From assembly GCF_018304825.1 (NCBI RefSeq), contig NZ_CP072648.1, forward strand, positions 665,501 to 729,500: 64,000 nucleotides of DNA, read 5' to 3'. This DNA is from Chloracidobacterium validum (lineage in GTDB: Bacteria > Acidobacteriota > Blastocatellia > Chloracidobacteriales > Chloracidobacteriaceae). This document shows positions 28,429-36,509 of the stretch, piece by piece. Within the stretch, counting starts at the first letter, position 1. Each line of letters opens with the position of its first letter. Below the pieces are notes generated by a model, which did not search any database, was not told the DNA's origin, and was given only the letters and a program-made list of their open reading frames with translations. The position numbers and the translations under genes were made by a program.

Positions 28429-28905
28429 ATGCCGCTCAGTCACGTTGACGAAGCTGGTCGTCTTGCGATGGTGGATGTCAGCGCCAAGCCGCCGACTGAC
28501 CGAACCGCTACGGCTTCGGGAATCGTCCATATGCAGCCAGCCACCATTGCTGCCATCCGCGCCCGGACGACACCAAAAGGTGATCCCCTCGAGACGGCCC
28601 GCTTGGCTGGCATTCTGGCCGCCAAGCAGACCGACCGGCTGATTCCGCTCTGTCATACCCTGCCACTCGCGCACGTCAACGTTGAGCTGGCGCTTGAGAC
28701 TGACCACATCGCCATCACGGCCACCGCGCGCGCTCACGCCAGCACTGGGGTCGAAATGGAGGCGCTGACGGCGGTCAGTGTCGCCGCGCTGACGCTCTTT
28801 GACATGTGCAAGGCGGTTGACCGTACGATGCGGATTACAGACATTCAAGTGCAGTCGAAAACCGGTGGAAAATCAGATTGGAACGCACCGCCCAACGAGG
28901 CCTGA
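28429..28905 (+). CDS. moaC: cyclic pyranopterin monophosphate synthase MoaC
   Basis: Second step of molybdenum-cofactor synthesis: conversion of the MoaA product to cyclic pyranopterin monophosphate. The 158-residue protein has the family blocks [43 protein letters not shown] and [27 protein letters not shown], including the active-site Lys, His and Asp region. No other moa or mob gene is near. It is followed after three bases by the methyltransferase gene, so both are likely cotranscribed. Confidence 0.97.
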   Translation: MPLSHVDEAGRLAMVDVSAKPPTDRTATASGIVHMQPATIAAIRARTTPKGDPLETARLAGILAAKQTDRLIPLCHTLPLAHVNVELALETDHIAITATARAHASTGVEMEALTAVSVAALTLFDMCKAVDRTMRITDIQVQSKTGGKSDWNAPPNEA

Positions 28906-28908
28906 GCC

Positions 28909-29754
28909 ATGCCGGTCAAAAAGCGTAACCTGGCCAATCCACACTTGCCCCAGCTCGAAGCGGCCCTTGCCAACGTTTATGGCTGGGCCGCGAATATGTC
29001 GTTGCGGACGGCGCTGCAAGCGGTTGTCACCGATAAGTCGCGGCGCTTGCTGTTCGATGAGATGACCTACTGCCGCGTCGCGGCACAGTCGCCGGGTGAG
29101 CTGCACTCCGTTGCCGAAGAAATCGCGCTTGGCGAAACCAGCTTTTTCCGCGAACCTGAGCAGTTTCGTGCGCTGTGGCGAATGGCGCTTCCCGATCTCA
29201 TTGAAAAACGCGCTGGCGTGAAGCGCCTGCGGCTGTGGAGTGCCGGTTGCTCGACTGGGGAAGAGCCGTTCTCACTTGCCATGATCTTGGAAGACTTGTT
29301 AGGCGACGCGGCCGACTGGCGGATTGAAATTCTGGCCGTGGACTTGCGTAGCAAGGCGCTTCTACAAGCCAGCCAGGGACGGTATCATCCGCTCCAGATG
29401 CGCAATCTCGATCCGACCTTGCGTGAACGGTTTTTCCACGGTGTTTACGCGCCAGACGCTCCGCCCGGTGAGCTTGACCGGCGGCTGCGGCGCAACATTC
29501 GCCTCCGCCACGCCAATCTCTACGATCCGCACCTGTGGCAACATCTACCGGGTCCGTTTGATGTCATTGTGTGCAGCAATGTGCTCACACACATGCACTA
29601 CACCGCGATTCAGCAGACGACGGCCCGGATTCAGCAGGCGCTCTTGCCCGGCGGCTATTTGCTTGTGGGGAGTACCGAGGCCGGACTGGTCAGCCAACCG
29701 CGCCTCCGGGCTGTACAAACCTTGCCGAGCGGATTTTTCCAGCGTTGCGCATAA
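28909..29754 (+). CDS. CheR-type SAM-dependent methyltransferase
   Basis: A 281-residue CheR family enzyme, which methylates glutamates of chemoreceptors or related proteins. Visible are ETSFFREPEQF, motif I LWSAGCSTGEEPFSLAMIL, EILAVDLRSKAL, the RNIRLRHANLYD strand and the FDVIVCSNVLTHMHYTAIQQ motif. The N-terminal helical domain is short. No chemotaxis gene (cheA, cheW, cheB, mcp) is adjacent, so the target is unknown. Confidence 0.9.
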   Translation: MPVKKRNLANPHLPQLEAALANVYGWAANMSLRTALQAVVTDKSRRLLFDEMTYCRVAAQSPGELHSVAEEIALGETSFFREPEQFRALWRMALPDLIEKRAGVKRLRLWSAGCSTGEEPFSLAMILEDLLGDAADWRIEILAVDLRSKALLQASQGRYHPLQMRNLDPTLRERFFHGVYAPDAPPGELDRRLRRNIRLRHANLYDPHLWQHLPGPFDVIVCSNVLTHMHYTAIQQTTARIQQALLPGGYLLVGSTEAGLVSQPRLRAVQTLPSGFFQRCA

Positions 29755-29800
29755 GGGGCGGGTAGCGCATCGCCCCGTGATCGCGCTACAAACGTTGGGC

Positions 29801-31987
29801 ATGATGAATCGTCGGCATTTTTTGTACTTATGCTGTTTAGCGTCAGGACTCTGGCTTGACGCGCCCGCGCAGCGTCGTCGCCCCAGCACGCCGCCCGTGC
29901 TGGGGCGGGCCAACTCGGCGCAACGGGCCTTTGCGCGGCTACTCCAGCTTGAAGACCAGCGATATTACCAGGAGGAAGCGTTCATAGACTTTCTTGGTTC
30001 CGCCAACGCGCGGGTGCGGCGGCGGGCCTGCTTGGCGCTGGGGCGGATTGGCGATAGCCAAGCCTATCGCCTGTTGCTGGAGCGGCTCTACGATGATGGC
30101 AACGCTCGTGTGCGGAGCGCCGCTGCCTTTGCCCTGGGTGAACTCGAAATCACCGAACCGCTGGAAGACCTGCGACGCACGCTCCTGCGCGAAGCTGAAG
30201 TGCGGCCGGTGCGGGGACGCTGCGCCGAAGCGTTGGGTAAAATTGTTGCCGCCAATGCCAAAACACTCGATGCCGACACCGTCCAGAACATGCTCGCCGC
30301 CGTGCTGGCGGCTCTTCCGCAACCGACCGAAGCCATCCCGGCTGACAGCGAACTGGAAACGTTCACGGGGCTGTGCCTGACGGCCGTAATGCGGATGCGC
30401 CAGGCGACCAGCCTGCCAACGCTCGTCAAGCAGTTGGCGTCGCCAAATGCGGCCATTCGCTTCCACGCGGCAAATGCGCTGGCACGGCTAAGCGATTTGC
30501 CTGAAGCTCAGCCGGCGCTCACCGGTGTGAGTGAGAAGCTGTTGCTTCACTTTCAAGCCGAGGAAACATCGGTTGTCCAGGCCGCGCTGGCGCGAACGCT
30601 GGGCCTGTTGGGAGACGCTGAAGCCACCCGCGCCTTGCTGAACCAATTGGTTTCGGAAGACGCTACCGTTCGGATTGCCGTTATCCGGGGGCTGGCCGCC
30701 ACGCGCGTTCCAGAGGAAGTCATCCCCCCGCTTGTGAAGCAGTTGGAAGCCGACCTGTCCGCTTATGTCGCCGTTGCCGAGCCTGACCGTCCGACGTGGT
30801 CAGGTCTCCCCCAGCTACTTACCTTAGCGGAAACGCTTGGCCGCTTGAAGGCGACGGCCGCTCAGTCGCAACTGGAGCGTTTGCGGACGTTGCCAACTGG
30901 GCGACTGGGCGCAAACCCGGAGGTTGAAGTCGCGCTGGCCCGGCTTGGCGCCGACGCCTTCTTCGGATCCGATGTGGAGTTCCCTTTGCTCCCGCCAGGT
31001 GATGATTGGCGCGCGCAGGCAAACTACTTTGCCGGTTTATCGGTTCTACCCTTAGATGAGCCACGCCGTCGCCATATCCTGGAGCAGTTTTTGGCGCAGG
31101 GTGATTTGGACGGCCGGGCACGGACGGCATTACTGGCAGCCGTGCCGAAAACGGTTGCGTGGGTTGCCGTTTGGGAAGCCGAGTTACGGCATCCAGATGT
31201 CATGGTGAGGTCGGCGGCCGCGACGGCGTTGAGCGCCTTGCCAGCCAAGGACACAACCCGTCAGGCGCTGATTGCCGCCTATGCCGCTGCCAAGGATGAC
31301 CCACAGAATGACGCTAAGCTGGCCGTGTTGGGCGCGTTGGCCCAGGACACCCACCCGGCTGCCCAGGATTGCCTAGAAGCCGCATTGCGTGATGCCGACT
31401 GGCTCGTACGCAAGCAGGTTGGTGAGGCACTGATTCGTCGGCTCACCTCTGCATCGGACGAAGAAGCCTATCAGTCGCAAGTGGAGGCGATTCGTCGCCG
31501 AATCGGGATTTGCCGCGTGAACCGCGCCGAGGCGTTTTACGGCCGGCTCATCCGCCAGTACGCGCGCCATCCCCGCGCCATCGTCACGACAACCAAAGGC
31601 GATCTGACGCTAGAGCTGTTTTCCGAAGACGCTCCGCTGACGGTTGAAAACTTCATCACGCTTGCCGAGCGTGGTTTTTTCAATGGGCTGACATTTCATC
31701 GGGTTGTGCCAAATTTTGTTGTCCAAGGTGGCGATCCACGAGGTGATGGCGATGGCGGACCAGGCTATCAAATCCGCTGTGAGATCAACGAACGTCCATA
31801 CCTTCGAGGTAGCGTTGGCATGGCCCTTTCGGGGAAGGACACCGGGGGCAGCCAGTGGTTTATCTGCCACCTCCCACAGCCACACTTGGACGGTGGCTAT
31901 ACCTGCTTCGCCCAAGTGGTTGAGGGCTTGGAGACACTTGACCGGCTTGTGCGTCAGGATCGGATCCTGGAAATCCGCGTTGTGTAG
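29801..31987 (+). CDS. HEAT-repeat protein fused to a C-terminal cyclophilin-type peptidyl-prolyl isomerase
   Basis: From ATG 29801 (MMNRRHFLYLCCLASGLWLDAPAQRRR, a signal peptide with possible lipobox-like Cys pair) the product has 728 residues. Residues about 45-550 are a run of HEAT/PBS-lyase-type helical repeats (VRRRACLALGRIGDSQAYRLLLERLYDDG, VRSAAAFALGELE, and so on). Residues about 585-728 are a cyclophilin: FITLAERGFFNGLTFHRVVPNFVVQGGDPRGDG, then GSVGMALSGKDTGGSQWFICHLPQPHLDGGYTCFAQVVEG. The catalytic Arg of FHRVVP and the Gln of VQGG are kept. It is likely a periplasmic folding factor with a large scaffold. Confidence 0.93.
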   Translation: MMNRRHFLYLCCLASGLWLDAPAQRRRPSTPPVLGRANSAQRAFARLLQLEDQRYYQEEAFIDFLGSANARVRRRACLALGRIGDSQAYRLLLERLYDDGNARVRSAAAFALGELEITEPLEDLRRTLLREAEVRPVRGRCAEALGKIVAANAKTLDADTVQNMLAAVLAALPQPTEAIPADSELETFTGLCLTAVMRMRQATSLPTLVKQLASPNAAIRFHAANALARLSDLPEAQPALTGVSEKLLLHFQAEETSVVQAALARTLGLLGDAEATRALLNQLVSEDATVRIAVIRGLAATRVPEEVIPPLVKQLEADLSAYVAVAEPDRPTWSGLPQLLTLAETLGRLKATAAQSQLERLRTLPTGRLGANPEVEVALARLGADAFFGSDVEFPLLPPGDDWRAQANYFAGLSVLPLDEPRRRHILEQFLAQGDLDGRARTALLAAVPKTVAWVAVWEAELRHPDVMVRSAAATALSALPAKDTTRQALIAAYAAAKDDPQNDAKLAVLGALAQDTHPAAQDCLEAALRDADWLVRKQVGEALIRRLTSASDEEAYQSQVEAIRRRIGICRVNRAEAFYGRLIRQYARHPRAIVTTTKGDLTLELFSEDAPLTVENFITLAERGFFNGLTFHRVVPNFVVQGGDPRGDGDGGPGYQIRCEINERPYLRGSVGMALSGKDTGGSQWFICHLPQPHLDGGYTCFAQVVEGLETLDRLVRQDRILEIRVV

Positions 31988-32090
31988 CGAGCACACCCAT
32001 CCAGAAGCCACGATGCACGGGCTAGCCGAGGAGAACCGCCCTGGCTGGCGGGTGCAGGCGCTGGAATAGAACTCAACGTGAAGCGGTGTG

Positions 32091-32166
<76 letters not shown>

Positions 32167-32178
32167 CCATTCGAGATG

Positions 32179-32207
32179 ACAAGCAACGATGGTAGCACGC
32201 TTGTCAA
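32179..32207 (-). promoter_or_regulatory. possible promoter of tRNA-Thr
   Basis: On the minus strand a perfect TTGACA (32207-32202) lies 36 bases upstream of the tRNA. The hexamer 17 bases downstream is GCTTGT, a poor -10 box, so the assignment rests on the -35 box and position. Confidence 0.4.
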
Positions 32208-32326
32208 GTCACTGATGACAGACTCATGAGCCTTGGTCAATCGGGCGGGCGTTGCACAGTGGGTTTTTGGCCTTTACACTGCACTACCGCAGGGCTAGCG
32301 AAACCTGGGCCACGGAGGGCAACGGC

Positions 32327-32614
32327 ATGGAGACGAAGCCAACCATTGAAACGGTATTGGAACGGATGGCTGAACAGACGGCGATACTACAAGCCCTAGC
32401 AGCGGAAGTCGCCGGACTGAAGACGGAAGTTGCCGGACTGAAGACGGAAGTCGCCGGACTGAAGACTTGGGTTCAGGAACTTGATACCCGTGCTCGGCGG
32501 ATCGAAAACCGCGTCAACGTCCTTGGCCAAGACGTGCTTGACGTGCGCGCTTACCTCCAGCGGATCGACATGAGGCTCGACACTGAAGTCGCCAGCATCA
32601 AAGTTGCCGGGTAG
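32327..32614 (+). CDS. small coiled-coil protein with EVAGLKT heptad repeats
   Basis: From ATG 32327, with GGAGGG upstream, the protein has 95 residues. Three identical seven-residue units (EVAGLKT, 21-base DNA repeat) sit in a long helix that continues to LDTRARRIENRVNVLGQDVLDVRAYLQRIDMRLDTEV. The whole protein is probably one coiled coil. No enzymatic domain is seen and no function can be named. It is convergent with the MauE/DoxX gene, 12 bases apart. Confidence 0.7.
   Translation: METKPTIETVLERMAEQTAILQALAAEVAGLKTEVAGLKTEVAGLKTWVQELDTRARRIENRVNVLGQDVLDVRAYLQRIDMRLDTEVASIKVAG
32403..32465 (+). repeat. 21-bp coding direct repeats (EVAGLKT x3)
   Basis: Three consecutive 21-base units, nearly identical, encode EVAGLKT in the small coiled-coil gene. 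As in the Uma2 tail, the period equals one heptad. Confidence 0.85.
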
Positions 32615-32626
32615 CCACACCAGGCA

Positions 32627-33583
32627 TCACTTTCTGGCGCGGACCCGACGCACTTCCTCCGGCGTTGGGGGATCGATATTCCACGTCGCCAGAACCTTTC
32701 CGTTGCGCAGCAACACCAGCCGGGGCGTATCGCCATCCGCGAGCAGGCGCTTGAAGTCGTCCTTGGAAATTTCACCTAACTCAAACTTGGCGCTAAACCG
32801 CTGGACAAAAAACTTGCGGCGCCAATCTTCATTCGAGCAAAGCGCCACGAAGGTTGGAAAATCCTTCAGTCCGACATAGGCATTGAGCTTAGGAACGCTC
32901 TCCTGGCAGTGGGTACACTCGGTGTCGATCAGGGCCACGAGCCGCTCGCCGGCTGCCACACTGATCGTCGTTCCAGAGACTTTGACACTCGACCAGTTGT
33001 CTCCGCCCAGCGGAAAACCAAACGCCAGCGGCGTCAACAACCCAACCGCTGCGCATAACGCAACGACCACCCCGCGCCAGCGGGTTCGCTCGGCGTGGGG
33101 TGGTGTATTCGACCGCCAGACAAGCCATCCGGCGACCAGCGTTACAGTCAACATCACCATATCCTCCACGATGGCTTCCTTGGGGCTGCGTTTGAACTGC
33201 GACCCAAAGCAGCCACAATCTTCAACTGGAATCCCGGCCACGACGACCCAACCCAAAGCTCCGAGAAATACCAGCGTTAGCAACCCGGCCCCAATCAGCG
33301 CCCACCGCAGACGATAGCCAATGATGAGCGCACCGCCGAGTGTGCACTCCACCACGAGCAGTCCCCAGGCCGTTACCGTTTGAAGCCGTCCACTGGGTAC
33401 GAGTTGGAAGCTGGCAACTTGCCGCGCGAAGTCAAAGGGCTCAAGTGCCTTGGTGACACCAGCAAAAAGCCAGACAACGCCAAGCAGCACAGCTAGGAAC
33501 CAGCCGACATAGGCGCGGCGGGGCAGCGTCGTGGCGGTAGCCAGCGGCGATTGGGTAGTTGGGTGAGTTTGTTCGTCAGTCAT
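32627..33583 (-). CDS. MauE/DoxX-type membrane protein fused to a thioredoxin-like domain
   Basis: A 318-residue protein. Residues about 25-160 are a four-helix DoxX/MauE domain with the redox motif DCGCFG (Cys123, Cys125) in a loop, as in MauE-like electron carriers. A fifth helix (about 170-190) leads to a periplasmic thioredoxin-like domain with a CTHC active site (Cys223, Cys226) after VALIDTE, and the cis-Pro-like segment GDTPRLVLLRNGKV. It probably passes electrons or disulfides across the membrane. The start codon overlaps the E2-like gene's stop by four bases (ATGA), so the two are translationally coupled. Confidence 0.85.
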   Translation of the reverse strand: MTDEQTHPTTQSPLATATTLPRRAYVGWFLAVLLGVVWLFAGVTKALEPFDFARQVASFQLVPSGRLQTVTAWGLLVVECTLGGALIIGYRLRWALIGAGLLTLVFLGALGWVVVAGIPVEDCGCFGSQFKRSPKEAIVEDMVMLTVTLVAGWLVWRSNTPPHAERTRWRGVVVALCAAVGLLTPLAFGFPLGGDNWSSVKVSGTTISVAAGERLVALIDTECTHCQESVPKLNAYVGLKDFPTFVALCSNEDWRRKFFVQRFSAKFELGEISKDDFKRLLADGDTPRLVLLRNGKVLATWNIDPPTPEEVRRVRARK

Positions 33584-34167
33584 GAGCGAATTTGAAAGCG
33601 ATGGCCAGGTTGTGCGCGGTCGCCAGTTGGGTTGTTGGTCGTGCGCGGCGGTATGACACGCTTAACCACAAAGGTGTGGGTCGGCTTGTCACCGGGGAGC
33701 GGCAACTGCGTTTGATCGCAGGGAAACAAGGTCGGGTTGGCATAGAACCAGTCAGCGGCCTTGTAGTTGGCAATGCTGTGGGGATCGATCAGTTGTGGGT
33801 CAAACTGAAACAACCGCGCCAGCTTGATCACGAATGAAGCCAGCCCTTCGCGGAAATCCCACTGTCCGATGCAAATTTTCCCGTCTGGCCACACGTGGGG
33901 ATGAAAGATTGGTGTCATGCCATGCATCATCACTGTCGGTTTCTCAAAGGGGTGATTCGGTGACAGGAGGATCCGAATCTGGTGCTCGTCGCGGGTTGTG
34001 TTGGGTCCGATATAGCTGCGTACCCGAAAAGTCACAATGTAATCCGTCGCCGGAAAATCATTGTTTTGCCAATGAACGTATTCACCCCGAATGGTGCGCA
34101 TCTCCTCGTAGTCGGCCGCAAGTCGGGCGCGACGAACATCATCAGGCGTCGCCATGAGAACCGTCAT
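33580..34167 (-). CDS. ubiquitin-conjugating enzyme E2-like (UBC fold) protein
   Basis: The 195 residues follow the E2 plan closely: N-terminal helix (about 8-25), strands YIVTFRVRSYIG and EHQIRILLSPNHPFEKPTVMM, the diagnostic block IFHPHVWPDGKICIGQW with a candidate catalytic Cys99, then helices with FQFDPQLIDPHSIANYKAADWFY. Eukaryotic E2s read HPN where this reads HPH (89-91), so the oxyanion Asn is replaced by His. A 50-residue polar tail follows. ATG 34155 is an alternative start. It is coupled to the MauE/DoxX-thioredoxin gene; no E1, JAB or ubiquitin-like gene is adjacent. Family membership is by motif; activity is unknown. Confidence 0.8.
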   Translation of the reverse strand: MTVLMATPDDVRRARLAADYEEMRTIRGEYVHWQNNDFPATDYIVTFRVRSYIGPNTTRDEHQIRILLSPNHPFEKPTVMMHGMTPIFHPHVWPDGKICIGQWDFREGLASFVIKLARLFQFDPQLIDPHSIANYKAADWFYANPTLFPCDQTQLPLPGDKPTHTFVVKRVIPPRTTNNPTGDRAQPGHRFQIRS

Positions 34168-34277
34168 CCCCCATTCCCCTGGAATCCTAGCATTAGTAAA
34201 GTAAGGCTGATTGTAGCCCGGACTGGGTCAATCAAAAAATCAATAGCGACGACCCCCCAGTCTGCGCTGCGTGCATT

Positions 34278-35012
34278 ATGGAAAGTCCCATCGTTTTTCA
34301 AGGTTCAGAAAAAGCGCAACGTATCCAAGCGATGTTTGCTGGTATTGCGCCGACATACGACCAGCTCAATCACTGGCTATCACTCAACATTGATAAACGC
34401 TGGCGACGCGCGGCCGTTCAAGAAGTTGCCGATGCCTTGGCTCGTCCTGGCGCACAAGCTCTCGATGTATGTTGTGGCACAGCCGACTTGGCTATCGAGC
34501 TTGGTCGGCTCGTGCCAACCGTTGGGGTGGACTTCTGCCAACCCATGCTCAAGCGTGGGATGGAAAAAGTCCGCCAGAGTGGTCATCCGGTGACGTTGCT
34601 GGCAGGTGATGCGCTGGCACTCCCCTTTGCCGATGCAAGTTTTGACGCCGTTACGGTTGCTTTTGGCATCCGTAACGTCGTGGACTTAGACGGTGCGCTA
34701 GCCGAAATGCACCGTGTTCTGAAGCCAGGTGGCAAGGTGGCTATTCTAGAGTTCTCCCACCCGGTTGTTCCGGGCCTCAAACAGTTGTTCGGATTGTACT
34801 TCACCCAGATTTTGCCACGCATTGGCAATGCCATCTCAGGGTCGGGCTATGCGTACTCATACTTGCCGGAGTCGGTGCAGCACTTTCCAAGTCAGTCCGC
34901 GCTGGCTGCGCATATGAGACAGGCTGGCTTTGAGAATGTACGGTGGCGCAATTTGTCCGGTGGGATTGCGGCGTTGCACACTGGGCTGAAACCAGTGGTT
35001 GCCTGTTCGTAG
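34278..35012 (+). CDS. ubiE: demethylmenaquinone/ubiquinone methyltransferase UbiE/MenG
   Basis: SAM-dependent C-methyltransferase of the last step(s) of menaquinone synthesis. The 244 residues contain MFAGIAPTYDQLNHWLSLNIDKRWRR, SAM motif I (ALDVCCGTADLAIELG), FADASFDAVTVAFGIRNVVDLDGALAEMHRVLKPGG and the second signature YAYSYLPESVQHFPSQSALAAHM. All are canonical. It is divergent from the E2-like gene. The stop codon lies in a perfect 12-base tandem duplication. In an acidobacterium the product is expected to act on menaquinone (MenG). Confidence 0.95.
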   Translation: MESPIVFQGSEKAQRIQAMFAGIAPTYDQLNHWLSLNIDKRWRRAAVQEVADALARPGAQALDVCCGTADLAIELGRLVPTVGVDFCQPMLKRGMEKVRQSGHPVTLLAGDALALPFADASFDAVTVAFGIRNVVDLDGALAEMHRVLKPGGKVAILEFSHPVVPGLKQLFGLYFTQILPRIGNAISGSGYAYSYLPESVQHFPSQSALAAHMRQAGFENVRWRNLSGGIAALHTGLKPVVACS

Positions 35013-35024
35013 GCCTGTTCGTAG
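35001..35024. repeat. perfect 12-bp tandem duplication spanning the ubiE stop codon
   Basis: gcctgttcgtag occurs twice (35001-35012 and 35013-35024). The first copy ends with the TAG stop, and the second repeats Ala-Cys-Ser-stop in frame, giving a back-up stop codon. Confidence 0.92.
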
Positions 35025-35168
35025 TCCGACCTGGTTGCCACGTTGCGTCAAATCCATTGTCTTTGCCGGTGTCCCTCTTGGTGAGAGATTGAGTTGCTAC
35101 AGCCGATGAGATGCACGTAGGTTGGGGATACAGGGTCAACCAACATTCGGATTCCCCAGGCGGCAGCG

Positions 35169-35498
35169 GTGAAAAACGCAGTCAATCAAATACTCAACTT
35201 TGCTCTGTATAGCCTTTTCTGCCTGATGGTCGGAACAGGCTGTATTTTAGAGTTTCGGCTACCTCCGCGGAGTGGAGGTCGGCAGGTTTTGGGCTTGAGC
35301 CGCCATGAGTGGTCAGATATCCATGCCTGGATTTCATTTGGTTTTATACTCCTAATCATTGTTCACCTGATTGTTCATAGAGTGTGGTTGGTAAAAATTG
35401 CCTCGTCTAATCAGACCTGGCGCTTATGGGTGGGTTTATCCTTTGGTCTGTTCATGATTTTGTTTCTTTTGCTCTATCCAGTGACGGGTTCACCGTAA
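35169..35498 (+). CDS. small DUF4405-like membrane protein, candidate b-type haem protein
   Basis: The 109 residues have three hydrophobic helices (about 8-27, 52-75, 85-105). Histidines at 46, 52, 66 and 70 lie in and before the second helix (HEWSDIHAW...IVHLIVH), the DUF4405 pattern seen in small cytochrome b561-like proteins, where such His residues bind haem. It starts at a GTG. The coding sequence is visibly richer in A+T than its neighbours, which could mean recent acquisition. Haem binding is inference. Confidence 0.65.
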   Translation: MKNAVNQILNFALYSLFCLMVGTGCILEFRLPPRSGGRQVLGLSRHEWSDIHAWISFGFILLIIVHLIVHRVWLVKIASSNQTWRLWVGLSFGLFMILFLLLYPVTGSP

Positions 35499-35697
35499 GG
35501 ATACTAGGTGGCGCTCACCTGGGCATTATCTGTCTTTTGATCGTTGGGTTGAAAAGGTTGGTTATTTGCCATCTGTTCACCTAGCATACTTGTGCGCGGC
35601 AATTGCCAGTGCTGGCGGATGGCTTGCTCCCCAGCCGGGACGTGGATTGTAACGTTGCGGAAATCAGCTGAAATTCAGTGAGCCTGGGAGATGATGG
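35499..35697. other. gap with a short inverted repeat
   Basis: No gene is seen in these 200 bases. atactaggtg (35501-35510) and cacctagcat (35578-35587) form an inverted repeat with one mismatch around 67 bases, and AGGTG/CACCT make a small hairpin at 35506-35520. Meaning is unclear. Confidence 0.35.
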
Positions 35698-36281
35698 ATG
35701 GCAGCTTTACAAAAACCGATTTCGGGTGACTACACCATCGAGGAATATCTGGCACTCGAAGCGGCTTCCGACCGGCGGCATGAATTCTGGTACGGCGAAA
35801 TTTTCGCCCTGTCAGGCGGTACCCGCGCCCACGCGCGTATCGGAACCAATGTCGTGGGCGAGTGCTATCGCCAGCTTCTGGACAAGGAATATCGCCCGAT
35901 TTCGGAAAACGGGGCGGTCAAGAACACGCTCGCGCCGCGGCCCGACTGGCCATTGTTTGTTTATCCTGATGCGACAGTGGTGTGCGACGAGCCAGTGTAT
36001 GAGTCGATCAAGGGCATTGATGTACTGGTCAACCCGACGCTGGTCGTCGAGGTGATTTCACCGACCAGCGCGGTTCGGGACATAGGCGACAAATTCACCA
36101 TCTACACGTCAAATCCCGCGATTCGGCATTACCTTTTGATTGAAAGCGAGACGGTTCGGGTAACGCACTGGTTTCGTAACGACTCTGGAACGTAGTCAAA
36201 GAAGTTCAGGCTGACCAGGACGACGTCATCCAGATTGAGCGTCCGCCGCTGGCACTTTCGCTTCGCCGGTGGTATGCCTGA
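35698..36281 (+). pseudogene. Uma2-family (DUF820) nuclease gene, frameshifted near its 3' end
   Basis: The open frame encodes 165 residues with the Uma2 signatures YTIEEYLALEAASDRRHEFWYGEIFALSGGT, the PDATVVCDEPVYE strand and LVVEVISPTSAVRDIGDKFTIYTSNPAIRHYLLIESETVRVTHWFRND, then stops at 36195. In another frame the expected family ending continues without a break (KEVQADQDDVIQIERPPLALSLRRWYA, stop at 36279-36281). The shift lies at about 36180-36190. Either a small indel has removed the last 30 residues, or there is a sequencing error. The core catalytic segments precede the shift. Confidence 0.8.
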
Positions 36282-36375
36282 AGGTTTTTCCTTTGTTGGG
36301 TGACTTTGTATGCGTCAAACCATGGATCAAGTCGTTGAAGCGGACTGAGGCTTGCCCCCGACCCAAGGCGCACCT

Positions 36376-36397
36376 GCCACGCCCTCACGGGCGTGGC
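36376..36397. terminator. strong hairpin in the gap between the Uma2 remnant and purH
   Basis: GCCACGCCC-TCAC-GGGCGTGGC is a perfect nine-pair stem with a four-base loop between two convergent genes. There is no U-tract, so it is at best a weak or factor-dependent terminator. Confidence 0.35.
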
Positions 36398-36509
36398 GAA
36401 AAGCTTCGTCCTGGCGCGCGGAGAATGTCAGTTCTTCTATCCATGTATCCAGGAGCCTTATTCAGACACGCTTGAGAAAAACCTAGCGGAGCTAAACGTC
36501 TCTGGTCGG

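Noticed and set aside
29324-29800. N-terminal extension of the HEAT-cyclophilin frame into the CheR gene
   Set aside because: The extra 159 codons overlap the methyltransferase in another frame; the signal peptide at 29801 marks the real start.
32202-34167. E2-like gene as part of a CBASS or Bil-type antiphage operon
   Set aside because: No E1, JAB, nucleotidyltransferase, effector or ubiquitin-like gene lies within several kilobases on either side.
35501-35587. Inverted repeat flanking 67 bases, possible miniature transposable element
   Set aside because: The arms are only ten bases with a mismatch, no target-site duplication is seen and no second copy was noticed in the window.
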